In this document: in pieces, positions 56,201 through 64,000 of the stretch | Layout of the letters: each line of letters starts with the position of its first letter | Numbering within the stretch: position 1 is the first letter of the stretch | Assembly (NCBI RefSeq): GCF_000814475.1 | Contig: NZ_JSVC01000015.1 | Coordinates: 124,001-188,000 of the forward strand | DNA length: 64,000 nt | Direction of reading: 5' to 3' | Source: Flavihumibacter solisilvae | Lineage (GTDB): Bacteria; Bacteroidota; Bacteroidia; Chitinophagales; Chitinophagaceae | Program-made: the position numbers and the translations under genes | Notes under the pieces: generated by a model | Database searches by the model: none | What the model was told of the DNA's origin: nothing | The model's input: only the letters and a program-made list of their open reading frames with translations

Positions 56201-56270
56201 CGCAAATGCGTATAATAATCCTCAAAATGCGTATCTTGGTGTTATCAAATTATTATTGCGCATTTTGATG
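56201..56270. promoter_or_regulatory. Two-block operator A with inverted repeat (candidate XylR-type site)
   Basis: Block 1 (56209-56232) has AATCCTCAAAATGCG and block 2 (56252-56270) begins ATTATTGCG. TCAAAATGCG (56222-56231) and CGCATTTTGA (56259-56268) are perfect 10-bp inverted arms. AAATGCGTAT also recurs 21 bp apart (56204, 56225). The element sits between the SusC and ROK genes. A -7-like TAGATTTG lies at 56314-56321, before the ROK gene. Confidence 0.6.
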
Positions 56271-56343
56271 GATTTACTGCGCGAATTCAGGAGCGCTTTC
56301 GTTTCTGCCGGGTTAGATTTGTTTCATTCAACCCGTGTAAGTA

Positions 56344-57198
56344 ATGATTATTGGAATAGATCTGGGAGGCACAAATGCAAGAGCTGCAGTTGTCGATAAT
56401 GGCAAGGTGATAGAGGCGCGCCAGACAGTTCTTTCGGACAAAAATTCGCTCGACAGTACATTGGAACAGCTGTACTCGATAATTTCGCCGCTTATTAAAT
56501 ACGATATTGAAGGCATTGGGATTGGTGTTCCCTCTGTTGTTGATCCTGAAAGGGGAATTGTGTATGATGTTGTCAATATCCCTTCATGGAAGGAAGTAGA
56601 ACTGAAGCAGCTTTTGCAGTCGCGCTTCGGAAAGCCTGTTTATATTAACAATGATGTGAAATGTATGGCGCTGGGGGAGAAAATTTACGGCCAGGCTGCT
56701 CCTTTTTCTTCATTTGTTGTCCTTGGCATTGGTACCGGCCTGGGTGCCGCGGTAGTTGTTGATCATAAGCTGTACGAGGGCGTGTATTGCGGGTGCGGGG
56801 AAATTGGTTATATCCCGTACCTGGACAAAAACCTGGAGCATTATGCCAGCGGCATGTATTTTGAAATGTTCTCAACGACATCTCATGCCGCATACGAGTC
56901 AGCCCTCAGGGGAAACGATGAAGCCCTTGACTTATGGAAGTCTTACGGACACCACCTGTCACAGGTAATGAAGATCGTGTTATACACTTATGCGCCCGAG
57001 GCGATCATTCTCGGTGGCGGTGTCTCAAATGCGTTTCCTTTTTTCGAGGAATCCATGTATGCCGGAATGAATGATTTTATTTTTTCAAGAACCTTGAAAC
57101 AGGTGAAGATAATGCGTTCTTCTTTGGATAATATTGCAATACTGGGAGCCGCCGCCTTAGTACACAGCCGTTATGAACAAGATCATTTTACTTTTTGA
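56344..57198 (+). CDS. ROK-family sugar kinase
   Basis: A 284-residue kinase. The ATP site is IGIDLGGTNARAAVVD (about residues 3-18), the catalytic Asp is in YINNDVKCMALGE (about 100-112), and IGTGLGAAVVVDHKLYEGVYCGCGEIGYIP (about 129-158) is the hexokinase-like region with part of the ROK Cys cluster. It probably phosphorylates glucose, N-acetylglucosamine or fructose taken up through the divergent SusCD system. Its end overlaps the XylR-like gene by 26 bp, so the two are translated together. Confidence 0.9.
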   Translation: MIIGIDLGGTNARAAVVDNGKVIEARQTVLSDKNSLDSTLEQLYSIISPLIKYDIEGIGIGVPSVVDPERGIVYDVVNIPSWKEVELKQLLQSRFGKPVYINNDVKCMALGEKIYGQAAPFSSFVVLGIGTGLGAAVVVDHKLYEGVYCGCGEIGYIPYLDKNLEHYASGMYFEMFSTTSHAAYESALRGNDEALDLWKSYGHHLSQVMKIVLYTYAPEAIILGGGVSNAFPFFEESMYAGMNDFIFSRTLKQVKIMRSSLDNIAILGAAALVHSRYEQDHFTF

Positions 57199-58336
57199 TA
57201 TTTCGGAAAGATATGGCCAGAGTCTGATGCAGGGTATAGTGAGGTATTATAAAGAAAACGGGTCTGCTTTATTTTGCCGGATGCCATTGTATTACCGGGA
57301 GTCCCTCGGAATCAAGGGGATCCTGAAGTTTGCCCGGGACTGGGGAGCCCAGGGCATTGTGGGACAGCTTAATAACTCAAGACAGGTAAAAAAAATAGCA
57401 GAGTCGGGGATTCAGCTCATCCTCGAAGACTTTCACGAAAGGTTTGAAGATTTCCCCAATATTACCGGCGGGTATTTTGAGACTGGTCAGATGGGGGCGG
57501 AGTACTTTGTAAATAAAGGGTTCAGGCATTTTGCATTTTATGGCTTCCGCAATATCGTATGGTCACGGGAACGATCTGATGGTTTCGAACATTACCTTCA
57601 TGAGCGGGGGTTCGATGTGTATAATTTTGAACACGAAGACCTTCATGAAACGGACCTCTGGTTTTACAAGCCCTCTTCATTGAGCAAATGGCTCAAATCG
57701 TTACCCAAGCCAATCGCTATTATGGCCTGTGATGATATGCGCGCACAACACATTACCGAAGCTTGTAAACATGCCAGCATCCGGGTTCCTGAAGACGTAA
57801 TAGTTTTGGGGGTTGACAATGATGAGCTTACCTGCAACCTTTCGGATCCGCCATTATCAAGCATTAACCTTGATACTGAAAAAGGTGGTTATGAAGCAGC
57901 GCGCCTGATGGACCTCATGATCCAGGGGAAAGTAAAAAAGCCGCAGAATATCATGGTGATGCCAACGTATATCGTTACTCGCCAGTCTACAGATATCACA
58001 GCCGCACATGACAATGATATAGCTGCTGCATTGAACTATATCCACAAGAATTTTGAGAACAACATCAATGTAAGTAATGTGCTGATCCAGGTTCCTATCT
58101 CCCGACGTTCGCTGGAAAAGCGATTTCTGCACGTTACGGGTACCAGCGTTTACCAGTATATTTTCAAGCTCAGGATGCAGCGGTTTTCACAGCAGTTGCT
58201 GGAGTCAGACAGGAGAATATCCGAGATCGCACTTGATGCCGGCTTTACGCTTACAAATAATATTTCCCGCCAGTTCAGGCAGATCTATGGATGCACACCC
58301 GGCGAATACCGGAAAAAACATCTTCCAAGGCTTTAA
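57173..58336 (+). CDS. XylR-like transcription regulator: LacI-type sensor plus AraC-type DNA-binding domain
   Basis: A 387-residue activator. Residues about 1-280 form a periplasmic-binding-protein-like sugar sensor (ILLFDISERYGQSLMQGIVRYY; IMACDDMRAQHITEACKHASIRVPEDVIVLGVDNDELTC, about 182-220; SSINLDTEKGGYEAARLMDLMIQG). Residues about 285-387 form the AraC-type helix-turn-helix pair (NNINVSNVLIQVPISRRSLEKRFLHVTGTSVYQYIFKLRMQRFSQQLLES... FTLTNNISRQFRQIYGCTPGEYRKKH). It overlaps the ROK gene, and the two-block elements at 56201-56270 and 47510-47573 are its likely targets. CorA starts 12 bp later. Confidence 0.93.
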   Translation: MNKIILLFDISERYGQSLMQGIVRYYKENGSALFCRMPLYYRESLGIKGILKFARDWGAQGIVGQLNNSRQVKKIAESGIQLILEDFHERFEDFPNITGGYFETGQMGAEYFVNKGFRHFAFYGFRNIVWSRERSDGFEHYLHERGFDVYNFEHEDLHETDLWFYKPSSLSKWLKSLPKPIAIMACDDMRAQHITEACKHASIRVPEDVIVLGVDNDELTCNLSDPPLSSINLDTEKGGYEAARLMDLMIQGKVKKPQNIMVMPTYIVTRQSTDITAAHDNDIAAALNYIHKNFENNINVSNVLIQVPISRRSLEKRFLHVTGTSVYQYIFKLRMQRFSQQLLESDRRISEIALDAGFTLTNNISRQFRQIYGCTPGEYRKKHLPRL

Positions 58337-58348
58337 TTTTTTCGACTT

Positions 58349-59257
58349 ATGGCTATAGTCAGGAAAATTGTTACAGAAAAGTTGAAATGGATAGATGTCA
58401 CTGATCCGTCGGCTGATGAAATGTCCGCACTTGCCAGCGAATACAACCTGAACGAACATACGGTGCGGGACTGCCTCCAGCCAGAACATCTTCCTAAGTA
58501 CGAACGGGACGAAATCAACAATGTGGATTTCCTGATACTTCGGTTTTATTCCTTTACACATCAGTCGCACATCTCAACTATCCAGGAACTGACTGATAAA
58601 ATTGCCATCTTCTCCACCCACGACCTGCTGATCACTATTCACAAAAAGGAAACCCCATTTCTTGAACCGTTGGCGAAAAGATATGAATCAGTACAACGAA
58701 AGATCAGTGCCCCGGGCTTGTTGTCGCGCATCATCTGGCAGGCTTTGGAAACCTATGACGATCCCGCAAACCGGATAACTGAGCAGGTTGATTTTTATGA
58801 AAAGCAGGTGATGTTGAAACAGATGGACAGCGACATCACCGAAGCGCTCTATTACATAAAACGCCAGGCTATAGTTTCTCATAAGGTACTGACGCTAATG
58901 CTCGAGCCGATCAATCATATTTTTATTAAGTCAAGAGAAGAGGCACCCCTGCTCCAGGATTTAAAAGACCAGCACCTGAAAATGCAGACTGTTTATGGCC
59001 AGATCGTGGAAGAAGTTAATAACCTGCTGAACCTCTCTATGTCATTTGCTGCGCAACGCACGAATGAAGTAATGCGCATTCTAACTGTTTTTTCCGTGTT
59101 CTTTATGCCGCTCACTTTCATCGTGGGCGTGTACGGTATGAACTTCCTGTTTATGCCTGAACTTCGGCAGAAATGGGGTTACCCGGCAGTACTTCTCCTT
59201 ATGCTGGTAGTAGCCGGTGGAATATATTTCTGGTTTAAAAAGAAGAAGTGGTTGTAG
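58349..59257 (+). CDS. corA: CorA-family magnesium/cobalt transporter
   Basis: A 302-residue inner-membrane ion channel. The N-terminal cytoplasmic domain is about 240 residues, with a long coiled helix toward the end (about 160-235). The two TM segments close the protein (about 245-264 and 280-297), and the YGMN signature is in IVGVYGMNFLFMP (about 261-273). The C-terminus is basic (FKKKKW). It lies 12 bp after the XylR-like gene and is probably read with it, although the function looks unrelated. Confidence 0.93.
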   Translation: MAIVRKIVTEKLKWIDVTDPSADEMSALASEYNLNEHTVRDCLQPEHLPKYERDEINNVDFLILRFYSFTHQSHISTIQELTDKIAIFSTHDLLITIHKKETPFLEPLAKRYESVQRKISAPGLLSRIIWQALETYDDPANRITEQVDFYEKQVMLKQMDSDITEALYYIKRQAIVSHKVLTLMLEPINHIFIKSREEAPLLQDLKDQHLKMQTVYGQIVEEVNNLLNLSMSFAAQRTNEVMRILTVFSVFFMPLTFIVGVYGMNFLFMPELRQKWGYPAVLLLMLVVAGGIYFWFKKKKWL

Positions 59258-59624
59258 TGCGTTTCGGACTGTAATTTGCCTTGAAGGATCCTGCTTTCAT
59301 GCTGCACCCTTCTGATCCCGGAGATTTCCGCAAAAATGTGAAGCTTACTATTGTTCCTGCCTGTCTTTTTCATTTTTGTTAGACCTCATCCAGAATCCCA
59401 GTGTTACAAAAAATAGTGTAACAAAAAGGAAAATTACTTCTATCCCCACATGCCAGGTTTACACTTACAACAAGCCGGGTCGCCTGAATGTTTGGTGACT
59501 TTCTGGCAGCGTAACAGCAGGTAGGTGAAATTTCAGGCAGAAAAGGGAAGATTTCAGGATTCGGACCATCCCGGGGAAATTTTACTTTTACCCATTGGTT
59601 TATCCCCGCTTAACTCAATTAGAA
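59258..59624. other. 367-bp intergenic region
   Basis: Between CorA and the GH29 gene. It contains a perfect 6-bp inverted repeat (TGTTAC/GTAACA, 59402-59407 and 59418-59423) inside a possible small minus-strand frame (59346-59441). I saw no promoter or terminator with confidence. Confidence 0.5.
59346..59441 (-). CDS. Possible 31-residue single-TM protein
   Basis: A GTG-initiated frame encodes one hydrophobic helix (EVIFLFVTLFFVTLGFWM) followed by a charged tail (RSNKNEKDRQEQ). This is the layout of many small bacterial membrane proteins. The start has no clear ribosome-binding site, and the frame opens only three codons further up, so it may be chance. Confidence 0.25.
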
Positions 59625-60953
59625 ATGAAAATAAAAAGCACTGTCGCAGGGTTGTGTTTCCTGTCAGCACTTAATGTAAATGCACAGTCAAAGGTTGAAG
59701 CAACCGGTATTAAAGATAAAATGCAATGGTTCGCTGATGCGAAACTCGGAATATTCATTCATGAAGGTATTTATGCCGTAAATGGTATTGATGAATCCTG
59801 GAGTTTTCATAATAAGAAAATCAGCTATGCTGATTACATGAAGCAGCTGAAAGGTTTTACCCTTAAAAAATACGATCCTGCTTTCTGGGCAGACCTGATC
59901 CAGGAAAGCGGTGCGCGGTATGCGGTTATTACAACAAAGCATCATGACGGGGTTGCTATGTACGATACGAAAATGAATAACCTGAGCAGTGTAAAAGCAA
60001 CACCTGCTAAAAAGGACATGGTAAAGCCCTTTTTTGAAGAGCTCAGGAAGCGCAATATCAAATGCGGCGCATATTATTCTTTGATCGACTGGTCGCACCC
60101 CGACTACCCCGGTTTCCTGAAAGACAGCTCGAGATATAAAGTGGCTTCCGATTACCCAAGGTGGAACCGGTTCCGGAATTTCTTCCAGGGGCAGATCAGC
60201 GAGATCAGTACCCAATTTAAGCCGGATCTGTGGTGGTTTGATGGTGATTGGGAGCATTCTGCCGAGGAATGGGAATCACAGAAAGTACGGAATATCATCC
60301 TTGCCGGAAATCCCAATGCAATCATAAATGGTAGGCTGCAAGGTTACGGTGATTATGAAACCCCGGAACAGAACTTCCCGGTTAGCCGCCCGAATTACAA
60401 CTGGTGGGAGCTGTGCATGACCACTAACGACAACTGGGGCTTTCATCATGACAATAACTGGAAGACGCCTCATGAAGTGATCACAATATTTGTGGACGCA
60501 GTTGCTAATGGAGGTAACCTGCTGCTCGATATGGGACCTATGGAAGATGGAACTATTCCGGCTGAACAGGTGAACGTTTTGAAAGAATTGGGTGCCTGGA
60601 ATAAAAAACACGGCGAGGCAATATTCGAAACCGTAGCCGGAATTCCGCAGGGGCACTTTTATGGAGCAACAACTTTGTCGAAAGACTCAAGTGTACTTTA
60701 CCTGTTCCTCCAGGGAAAGATCTCAGGCGAGATAACGCTTAAAGGCCTGAAAAACAAGATCGACAATATTACAGTCCTGGGTAACGGGACAAAGATCGAG
60801 CATAAGATTGTCGGAAAGATCTCCTGGAGCCCGGTACCCGGACTGGTTTACATAAATGTACCGGAAAATGTGCTGGACAAATACGTTACTGTTCTGAAAG
60901 TGAAACTGGATGGTCCGATTCGTTTATACAGTGGCAGGGGTGGACTGCAATAA
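59625..60953 (+). CDS. GH29-family alpha-L-fucosidase
   Basis: About 442 residues from the ATG at 59625; the signal peptide (MKIKSTVAGLCFLSALNVNAQ) starts there, and the frame extends upstream only to a TTG at 59595. The catalytic barrel shows MQWFADAKLGIFIHEGIYAV (about 34-53), YAVITTKHHDGVAMYDTKM (about 101-119) and WWFDGDWEH, where D206 is the probable nucleophile. GGNLLLDMGPMEDGTIP (about 297-313) and a C-terminal beta domain follow. It releases alpha-L-fucose by a retaining mechanism and complements the GH95 enzyme encoded at 15365. Confidence 0.93.
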   Translation: MKIKSTVAGLCFLSALNVNAQSKVEATGIKDKMQWFADAKLGIFIHEGIYAVNGIDESWSFHNKKISYADYMKQLKGFTLKKYDPAFWADLIQESGARYAVITTKHHDGVAMYDTKMNNLSSVKATPAKKDMVKPFFEELRKRNIKCGAYYSLIDWSHPDYPGFLKDSSRYKVASDYPRWNRFRNFFQGQISEISTQFKPDLWWFDGDWEHSAEEWESQKVRNIILAGNPNAIINGRLQGYGDYETPEQNFPVSRPNYNWWELCMTTNDNWGFHHDNNWKTPHEVITIFVDAVANGGNLLLDMGPMEDGTIPAEQVNVLKELGAWNKKHGEAIFETVAGIPQGHFYGATTLSKDSSVLYLFLQGKISGEITLKGLKNKIDNITVLGNGTKIEHKIVGKISWSPVPGLVYINVPENVLDKYVTVLKVKLDGPIRLYSGRGGLQ

Positions 60954-61036
60954 CAGTTTTATCTAAGTTTTTCCTTCATTAGTCCATTGACTAAGACAAT
61001 CCCGGATTGTAGTTTCGGCGGGTAAATCTTCATTCG

Positions 61037-61654
61037 ATGAATATGTATCCGCCGGATAAAACAGCATTGGTATTGATTGATCCATTCAATGACTTCCTTT
61101 CTGAGGGAGGCAAATTGTGGTCACTCACTAAGGAAACGGTAGAAGGAGTGGGGCTGGTAAAAAATCTGAAATCACTGGTAACGGCTGCCAGGAAGTTGAA
61201 CATGAGGATAGTTTATGCTCCGCATCATCATACGGAGAAAGGTGATTACCTGAACTGGAAGTTTATGGCCCCTTCCCATGCCGGTAGTAAGAAAACCATG
61301 TTGTTTGAAAAGCACAGCTGGGGTGCGGAATTTCACCCGGAACTTGCAGCCCGGGAAGGCGACCTGGTTGCCCAACACCACTGGACCAGCAGCGGATTCG
61401 CCAACACCGACCTCGATTTTATCCTAAGGTTGCATGGAATTGAATACCTGGTGCTTGCCGGTATGAGGGCAAACACCTGTGTCGATTCCACAGCCAGATA
61501 TGCAATTGAACTGGGCTACCATGTTACCCTGATCCGGGACGGCATTGCGGCTTTCAGCTGGGAAGAGATCCGGGCTACCGTAGAAACTAATTTTCCCCAT
61601 TACGGACATACATTGTTAACCACTTCGGAGTTTATCCGGACGATTAACCTTTGA
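61037..61654 (+). CDS. Isochorismatase-like cysteine hydrolase
   Basis: A 205-residue cytoplasmic enzyme of the cysteine hydrolase superfamily. ALVLIDPFNDF (about residues 10-20) supplies the catalytic Asp, the Lys region is near FEKHSWGAEF (about 92-101), and C148 is in MRANTCVDSTARYA (about 143-156). Members include isochorismatases, nicotinamidases and biuret hydrolases; the specific reaction cannot be told. The gene is downstream of the GH29 gene with an 83-bp gap. Confidence 0.9.
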   Translation: MNMYPPDKTALVLIDPFNDFLSEGGKLWSLTKETVEGVGLVKNLKSLVTAARKLNMRIVYAPHHHTEKGDYLNWKFMAPSHAGSKKTMLFEKHSWGAEFHPELAAREGDLVAQHHWTSSGFANTDLDFILRLHGIEYLVLAGMRANTCVDSTARYAIELGYHVTLIRDGIAAFSWEEIRATVETNFPHYGHTLLTTSEFIRTINL

Positions 61655-61674
61655 CTCACTTAATTTTCGGGTGG

Positions 61675-62142
61675 TTACTTTTCGCCTTTGACTGGAAGAA
61701 AAATATCTGTCCGGTCAACATTTCTCAGTGCGAGACAGAAAGTGTCGATGCAGCCGCCCTGGCGGAACAATACTGCCAGTTGCAGGATCTTCTCTTTTTC
61801 AGGTACACCAAAAAAGCTCCTGATATTGGGAATGGTGTATGACCATTTGTTATTACCTGCGGGTTTAGCCCTTGCCTGCTCATCCTCCGAACCCCAGGAA
61901 AATTTCACGTACCGCCAATGATTGGGATTTATGGAGCTGTCGGTGATAAGGCCAAGATGCACATACACAGGGCCGTTGAAATTTAATAGACCTTTGTTCC
62001 CGCCATTTGCGTTTGCAAAGATCGTTACCGGGCTCTTGTCGTCAAAGGATTCCGGTTCCGTTTTCACTACGTCATAGCTGCAGCCGCTGATCAGGATAAT
62101 GGTAAATAGCCACAGGAAGTTTTTTGGCCGCAATCGCGTCAT
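61675..62142 (-). CDS. Lipoprotein of unknown function, beta-sandwich type
   Basis: A 155-residue lipoprotein (lipobox ISGC, Cys about residue 21). PVTIFANANGGNKGLLNFNGPVYVHLGLITDSS (about 39-71) and the later FSWGSEDEQARAKPAG suggest a beta-sandwich of the kind that precedes alpha-amylase-like enzymes of the Bacteroidota. Its start overlaps the end of the histidine kinase gene by 4 bp, so it belongs to the regulator/kinase operon and may be a surface or periplasmic partner of the kinase. No function is known. Confidence 0.65.
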   Translation of the reverse strand: MTRLRPKNFLWLFTIILISGCSYDVVKTEPESFDDKSPVTIFANANGGNKGLLNFNGPVYVHLGLITDSSINPNHWRYVKFSWGSEDEQARAKPAGNNKWSYTIPNIRSFFGVPEKEKILQLAVLFRQGGCIDTFCLALRNVDRTDIFLPVKGEK

Positions 62143-63881
62143 CGTGATTTCGTTTGGTCTATAATAATACGTGTTCCTTTTCTATTTTCAATACTGAATC
62201 GCGCCGACAGGTCTTCACTCAGGCCTCTCATCAGTTTCAGGCCGAGTGATTTATTGTTGCCTGCATCAAATTGTTCAGGCAGGCCTATCCCATCGTCTGA
62301 AATCTCCAGTATGAAATGATTATTCGATGATTTTGTCAGCCTGATGTTGATTTCCCCCTGGCGTTGCATCGGGAATGCATACTTTAACGCGTTTGTGACA
62401 GCCTCATTAAGGATCAGTCCAATGGGTACAGCCTGTGAAATGTCTAGTGTAAGGGAGTCAAGGTTTGTTTGGATGATCACCCGCTGACCGGTCTCATAAC
62501 TCTCCTGCAGGTTTTTGATCAGCTCAAGCAGGTATACTGAAATCTCGATCCCGGTCGATTTACTTTCGGGCTGGTAAAGTTTCTGGTGAATAAGTGACAT
62601 GGCAAAGACCCTGTGCTGCGTATCACGAATTGCATTCAATGCATCATTCTTAAGATAGGCCGACTGTGATTCAAGAAGGCTGTTAATTGTATGAAGGTTG
62701 TTTTTTACCCGGTGATGCACTTCTTTCAGTAACCATTCTTTTTCTTCTACCAGGCGCTGAAGTACGGTATTGTTTTCATTGATGAGTTTTTGCTGTGTAT
62801 TGAGCTTCCTGACCTGCTTCGCAATAATAAAACTCAGGGCAATCAGCATGATGAATAGCAGCGTAATAATAAACGCATACAAAGTTATATTCAGCTTGTC
62901 CTTTTCAACTGAAGCAACCCTTTCAGCTTCGATGACCGGTAATATATTGCCTAGCTGCACCATACGCTGCCTGGCCCCGAAAGTTTTAGCATCACTCGCC
63001 GCTTTTTGAATGAATAACGAAGCATTCTCAATGTCGCCCAGCTTAAAGAGTAAGGTGGCCAGGTGCAAAATGGCAGTAGTTTCTTTTGTTGAGGAACGGA
63101 TGTCTGCAATCGCTGCCTCAGCCAGCAATATGATCGCAGAATCTGTCATGCCTCTTCTGATGTAAATGTCACTGAAAGTCGAATAGGCAATAGCTTGTTC
63201 ATGTAATGTCAGCGCCGGATCTTTTGTCAGCCGGTTGAAGTATTGGCCTGCTTCCCGGATATCTTCCTGCCGGATGCTTTTTAAGCCTTCGTAGTATAAC
63301 CTGGTGAATGAATTTTCGGGTGACGAACTGATGCAGGAATCTATATAATTATCCGCCTGGACATTGTATAGGTCTCCAAAAATTCCCGCCTGGTTGTATT
63401 CCGATAGATCCGTATAACTGCGTGCTTTGAGAATATAGTAGGATGTTTGTACGGAATCCGGAAGGCCCTGGGGACTGAAGAGTTTCAGCGTGTCGAACAT
63501 TTCCTTGAACATTCCCGCTGAAAGCAATACTGCACAGATTTTCAATTCAGCCTGCTTCGCAAGCAGTGAATCCGCGCCTGCTGCTTCTTTCAATTTCATC
63601 GCATAGAAATACGCAGAATCAAATTTGAAAACGGAATATGCCTCCTGGATCTTCAATAAATGCCTGAATTGATTGCCGCCTCCACTTTCTGGTGCGTCCG
63701 AGTGCAATTCTGCGATGGACTTTATTTTCCCCTTATCGTAATGGTAAGATTTGCCTATTTCATTTCTGAGTGCGTATAACCATTCTGATTTGTTGTTCTG
63801 GCAAAAAATGGTTGTTGCTGCCAGCTGGAACAGTGTGCACAGAATGGCAGTTAAGAAGGTGTTATGACGGGTTTTTATCAA
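62139..63881 (-). CDS. Sensor histidine kinase, HisKA_2 type, with TPR-like sensor domain
   Basis: A 580-residue kinase starting at TTG. The signal segment is followed by a large alpha-helical TPR-like sensor region (about residues 40-320). One TM follows at about 327-350 (LYAFIITLLFIMLIALSFIIA), then the HisKA_2 box LLKEVHHRVKNNLHTINSLLESQ (about 390-412, His near 395) and the ATPase domain (VPIGLILNEAVTNALKYAF, about 484-502; LEISDDGIGLP, about 529-539). The gene overlaps the Fis-family regulator gene by 4 bp, so the two should be translated together. Confidence 0.9.
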   Translation of the reverse strand: MIKTRHNTFLTAILCTLFQLAATTIFCQNNKSEWLYALRNEIGKSYHYDKGKIKSIAELHSDAPESGGGNQFRHLLKIQEAYSVFKFDSAYFYAMKLKEAAGADSLLAKQAELKICAVLLSAGMFKEMFDTLKLFSPQGLPDSVQTSYYILKARSYTDLSEYNQAGIFGDLYNVQADNYIDSCISSSPENSFTRLYYEGLKSIRQEDIREAGQYFNRLTKDPALTLHEQAIAYSTFSDIYIRRGMTDSAIILLAEAAIADIRSSTKETTAILHLATLLFKLGDIENASLFIQKAASDAKTFGARQRMVQLGNILPVIEAERVASVEKDKLNITLYAFIITLLFIMLIALSFIIAKQVRKLNTQQKLINENNTVLQRLVEEKEWLLKEVHHRVKNNLHTINSLLESQSAYLKNDALNAIRDTQHRVFAMSLIHQKLYQPESKSTGIEISVYLLELIKNLQESYETGQRVIIQTNLDSLTLDISQAVPIGLILNEAVTNALKYAFPMQRQGEINIRLTKSSNNHFILEISDDGIGLPEQFDAGNNKSLGLKLMRGLSEDLSARFSIENRKGTRIIIDQTKSR

Positions 63882-64000
63882 TGATAATAATGCTCCTTGT
63901 TGATTGCGTGTTTTTTTATTTTGGCATTAAGGGTAGACACATGAATATTTAAGAGTTGCGCCGCACCCCCTTCGCCGGAAATTTTACCGTGGCACTGGAC
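63878..64000 (-). CDS. C-terminus of a sigma-54-activator/Fis-type regulator (runs off right edge)
   Basis: Only the last 40 residues are in the window. The pattern GKISGEGGAAQLLNIHVSTLNAKIKKHAI matches the DNA-binding tail of NtrC-like regulators, which typically reads GKISGPGGAAELLGIxxxTLxxRMKKLGI. The kinase gene starts 4 bp inside its end. The AAA+ and receiver domains, if present, lie beyond the window. Confidence 0.8.
   Translation of the reverse strand, partial: VQCHGKISGEGGAAQLLNIHVSTLNAKIKKHAINKEHYYH

Noticed and set aside
1-64000. tRNA, rRNA, insertion sequences, prophage
   Set aside because: No cloverleaf, ribosomal, transposase or phage structural sequence was seen by eye in either strand; a dedicated tRNA scan was not possible.

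Overview
The window reads as a chromosomal segment of a Bacteroidota bacterium, most likely a member of the Chitinophagaceae. The signs are three SusC-type TonB-linked receptors (two with SusD partners), an ECF sigma/FecR pair, a XylR-like AraC regulator, SxxK serine hydrolases and MacB-like permeases without an ATPase. There are also DUF2490 and VCBS/ASPIC proteins, promoters of the TTTG-N20-TAnnTTTG type, and almost no Shine-Dalgarno sequences. I see no phage, insertion sequence, CRISPR array, tRNA or rRNA.

Layout. 1-9.7 kb: the 5' part of a SusC gene running off the left edge, two UlaG-like metallo-hydrolases, a serine hydrolase, an SDR plus zinc-type dehydrogenase pair, an EEP hydrolase and a large ABC permease. 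9.7-10.8 kb: a gene-free kilobase with two arrays of degenerate 11-bp units, the strangest part of the window. 10.8-15.3 kb: an MBOAT/SGNH acyltransferase pair, divergent from an epimerase and a DUF2490 protein. 15.4-24 kb: a GH95 fucosidase, an S1 sulfatase, an MscS channel, a CsgG-like protein and a vanadium-haloperoxidase-like lipoprotein. 24.4-33.2 kb: ECF sigma, FecR, SusC, SusD and a double phosphatase fusion, read as a phosphate-ester scavenging locus. 33.2-41.8 kb: a two-component system followed by an LTA-synthase-like enzyme, a UDP-glucuronate 4-epimerase-like enzyme, ArnT-like and ArnC-like glycosyltransferases and an LPG-synthase/AglD-like membrane protein. This set resembles an envelope (lipid A) modification pathway. 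41.8-45.8 kb: a small secreted protein, a TonB receptor and a beta-carbonic anhydrase. 45.8-58.3 kb: a Tat-exported MGH1-like glycosidase, a VCBS/ASPIC lipoprotein, a SusCD pair, a ROK kinase and a XylR-like regulator. 58.3-64 kb: CorA, a GH29 fucosidase, a cysteine hydrolase, a lipoprotein, a HisKA_2 kinase and the tail of a Fis-family regulator.

Regulation that can be read from the bases. Three TTCAG-N6-TTCAG direct repeats stand before the response regulator, the LTA-synthase-like gene and the epimerase gene, which suggests one autoregulated regulon. A GTCTAY-N7-RTAGAC inverted repeat occurs on or next to good promoters of the small secreted protein and the TonB receptor. A two-block element is shared between the SusC/ROK intergenic region and the MGH1/VCBS intergenic region, which suggests a XylR regulon. 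A perfect 19-bp palindrome lies between the SGNH and epimerase genes.

All function calls come from reading motifs by eye. No database search was run.
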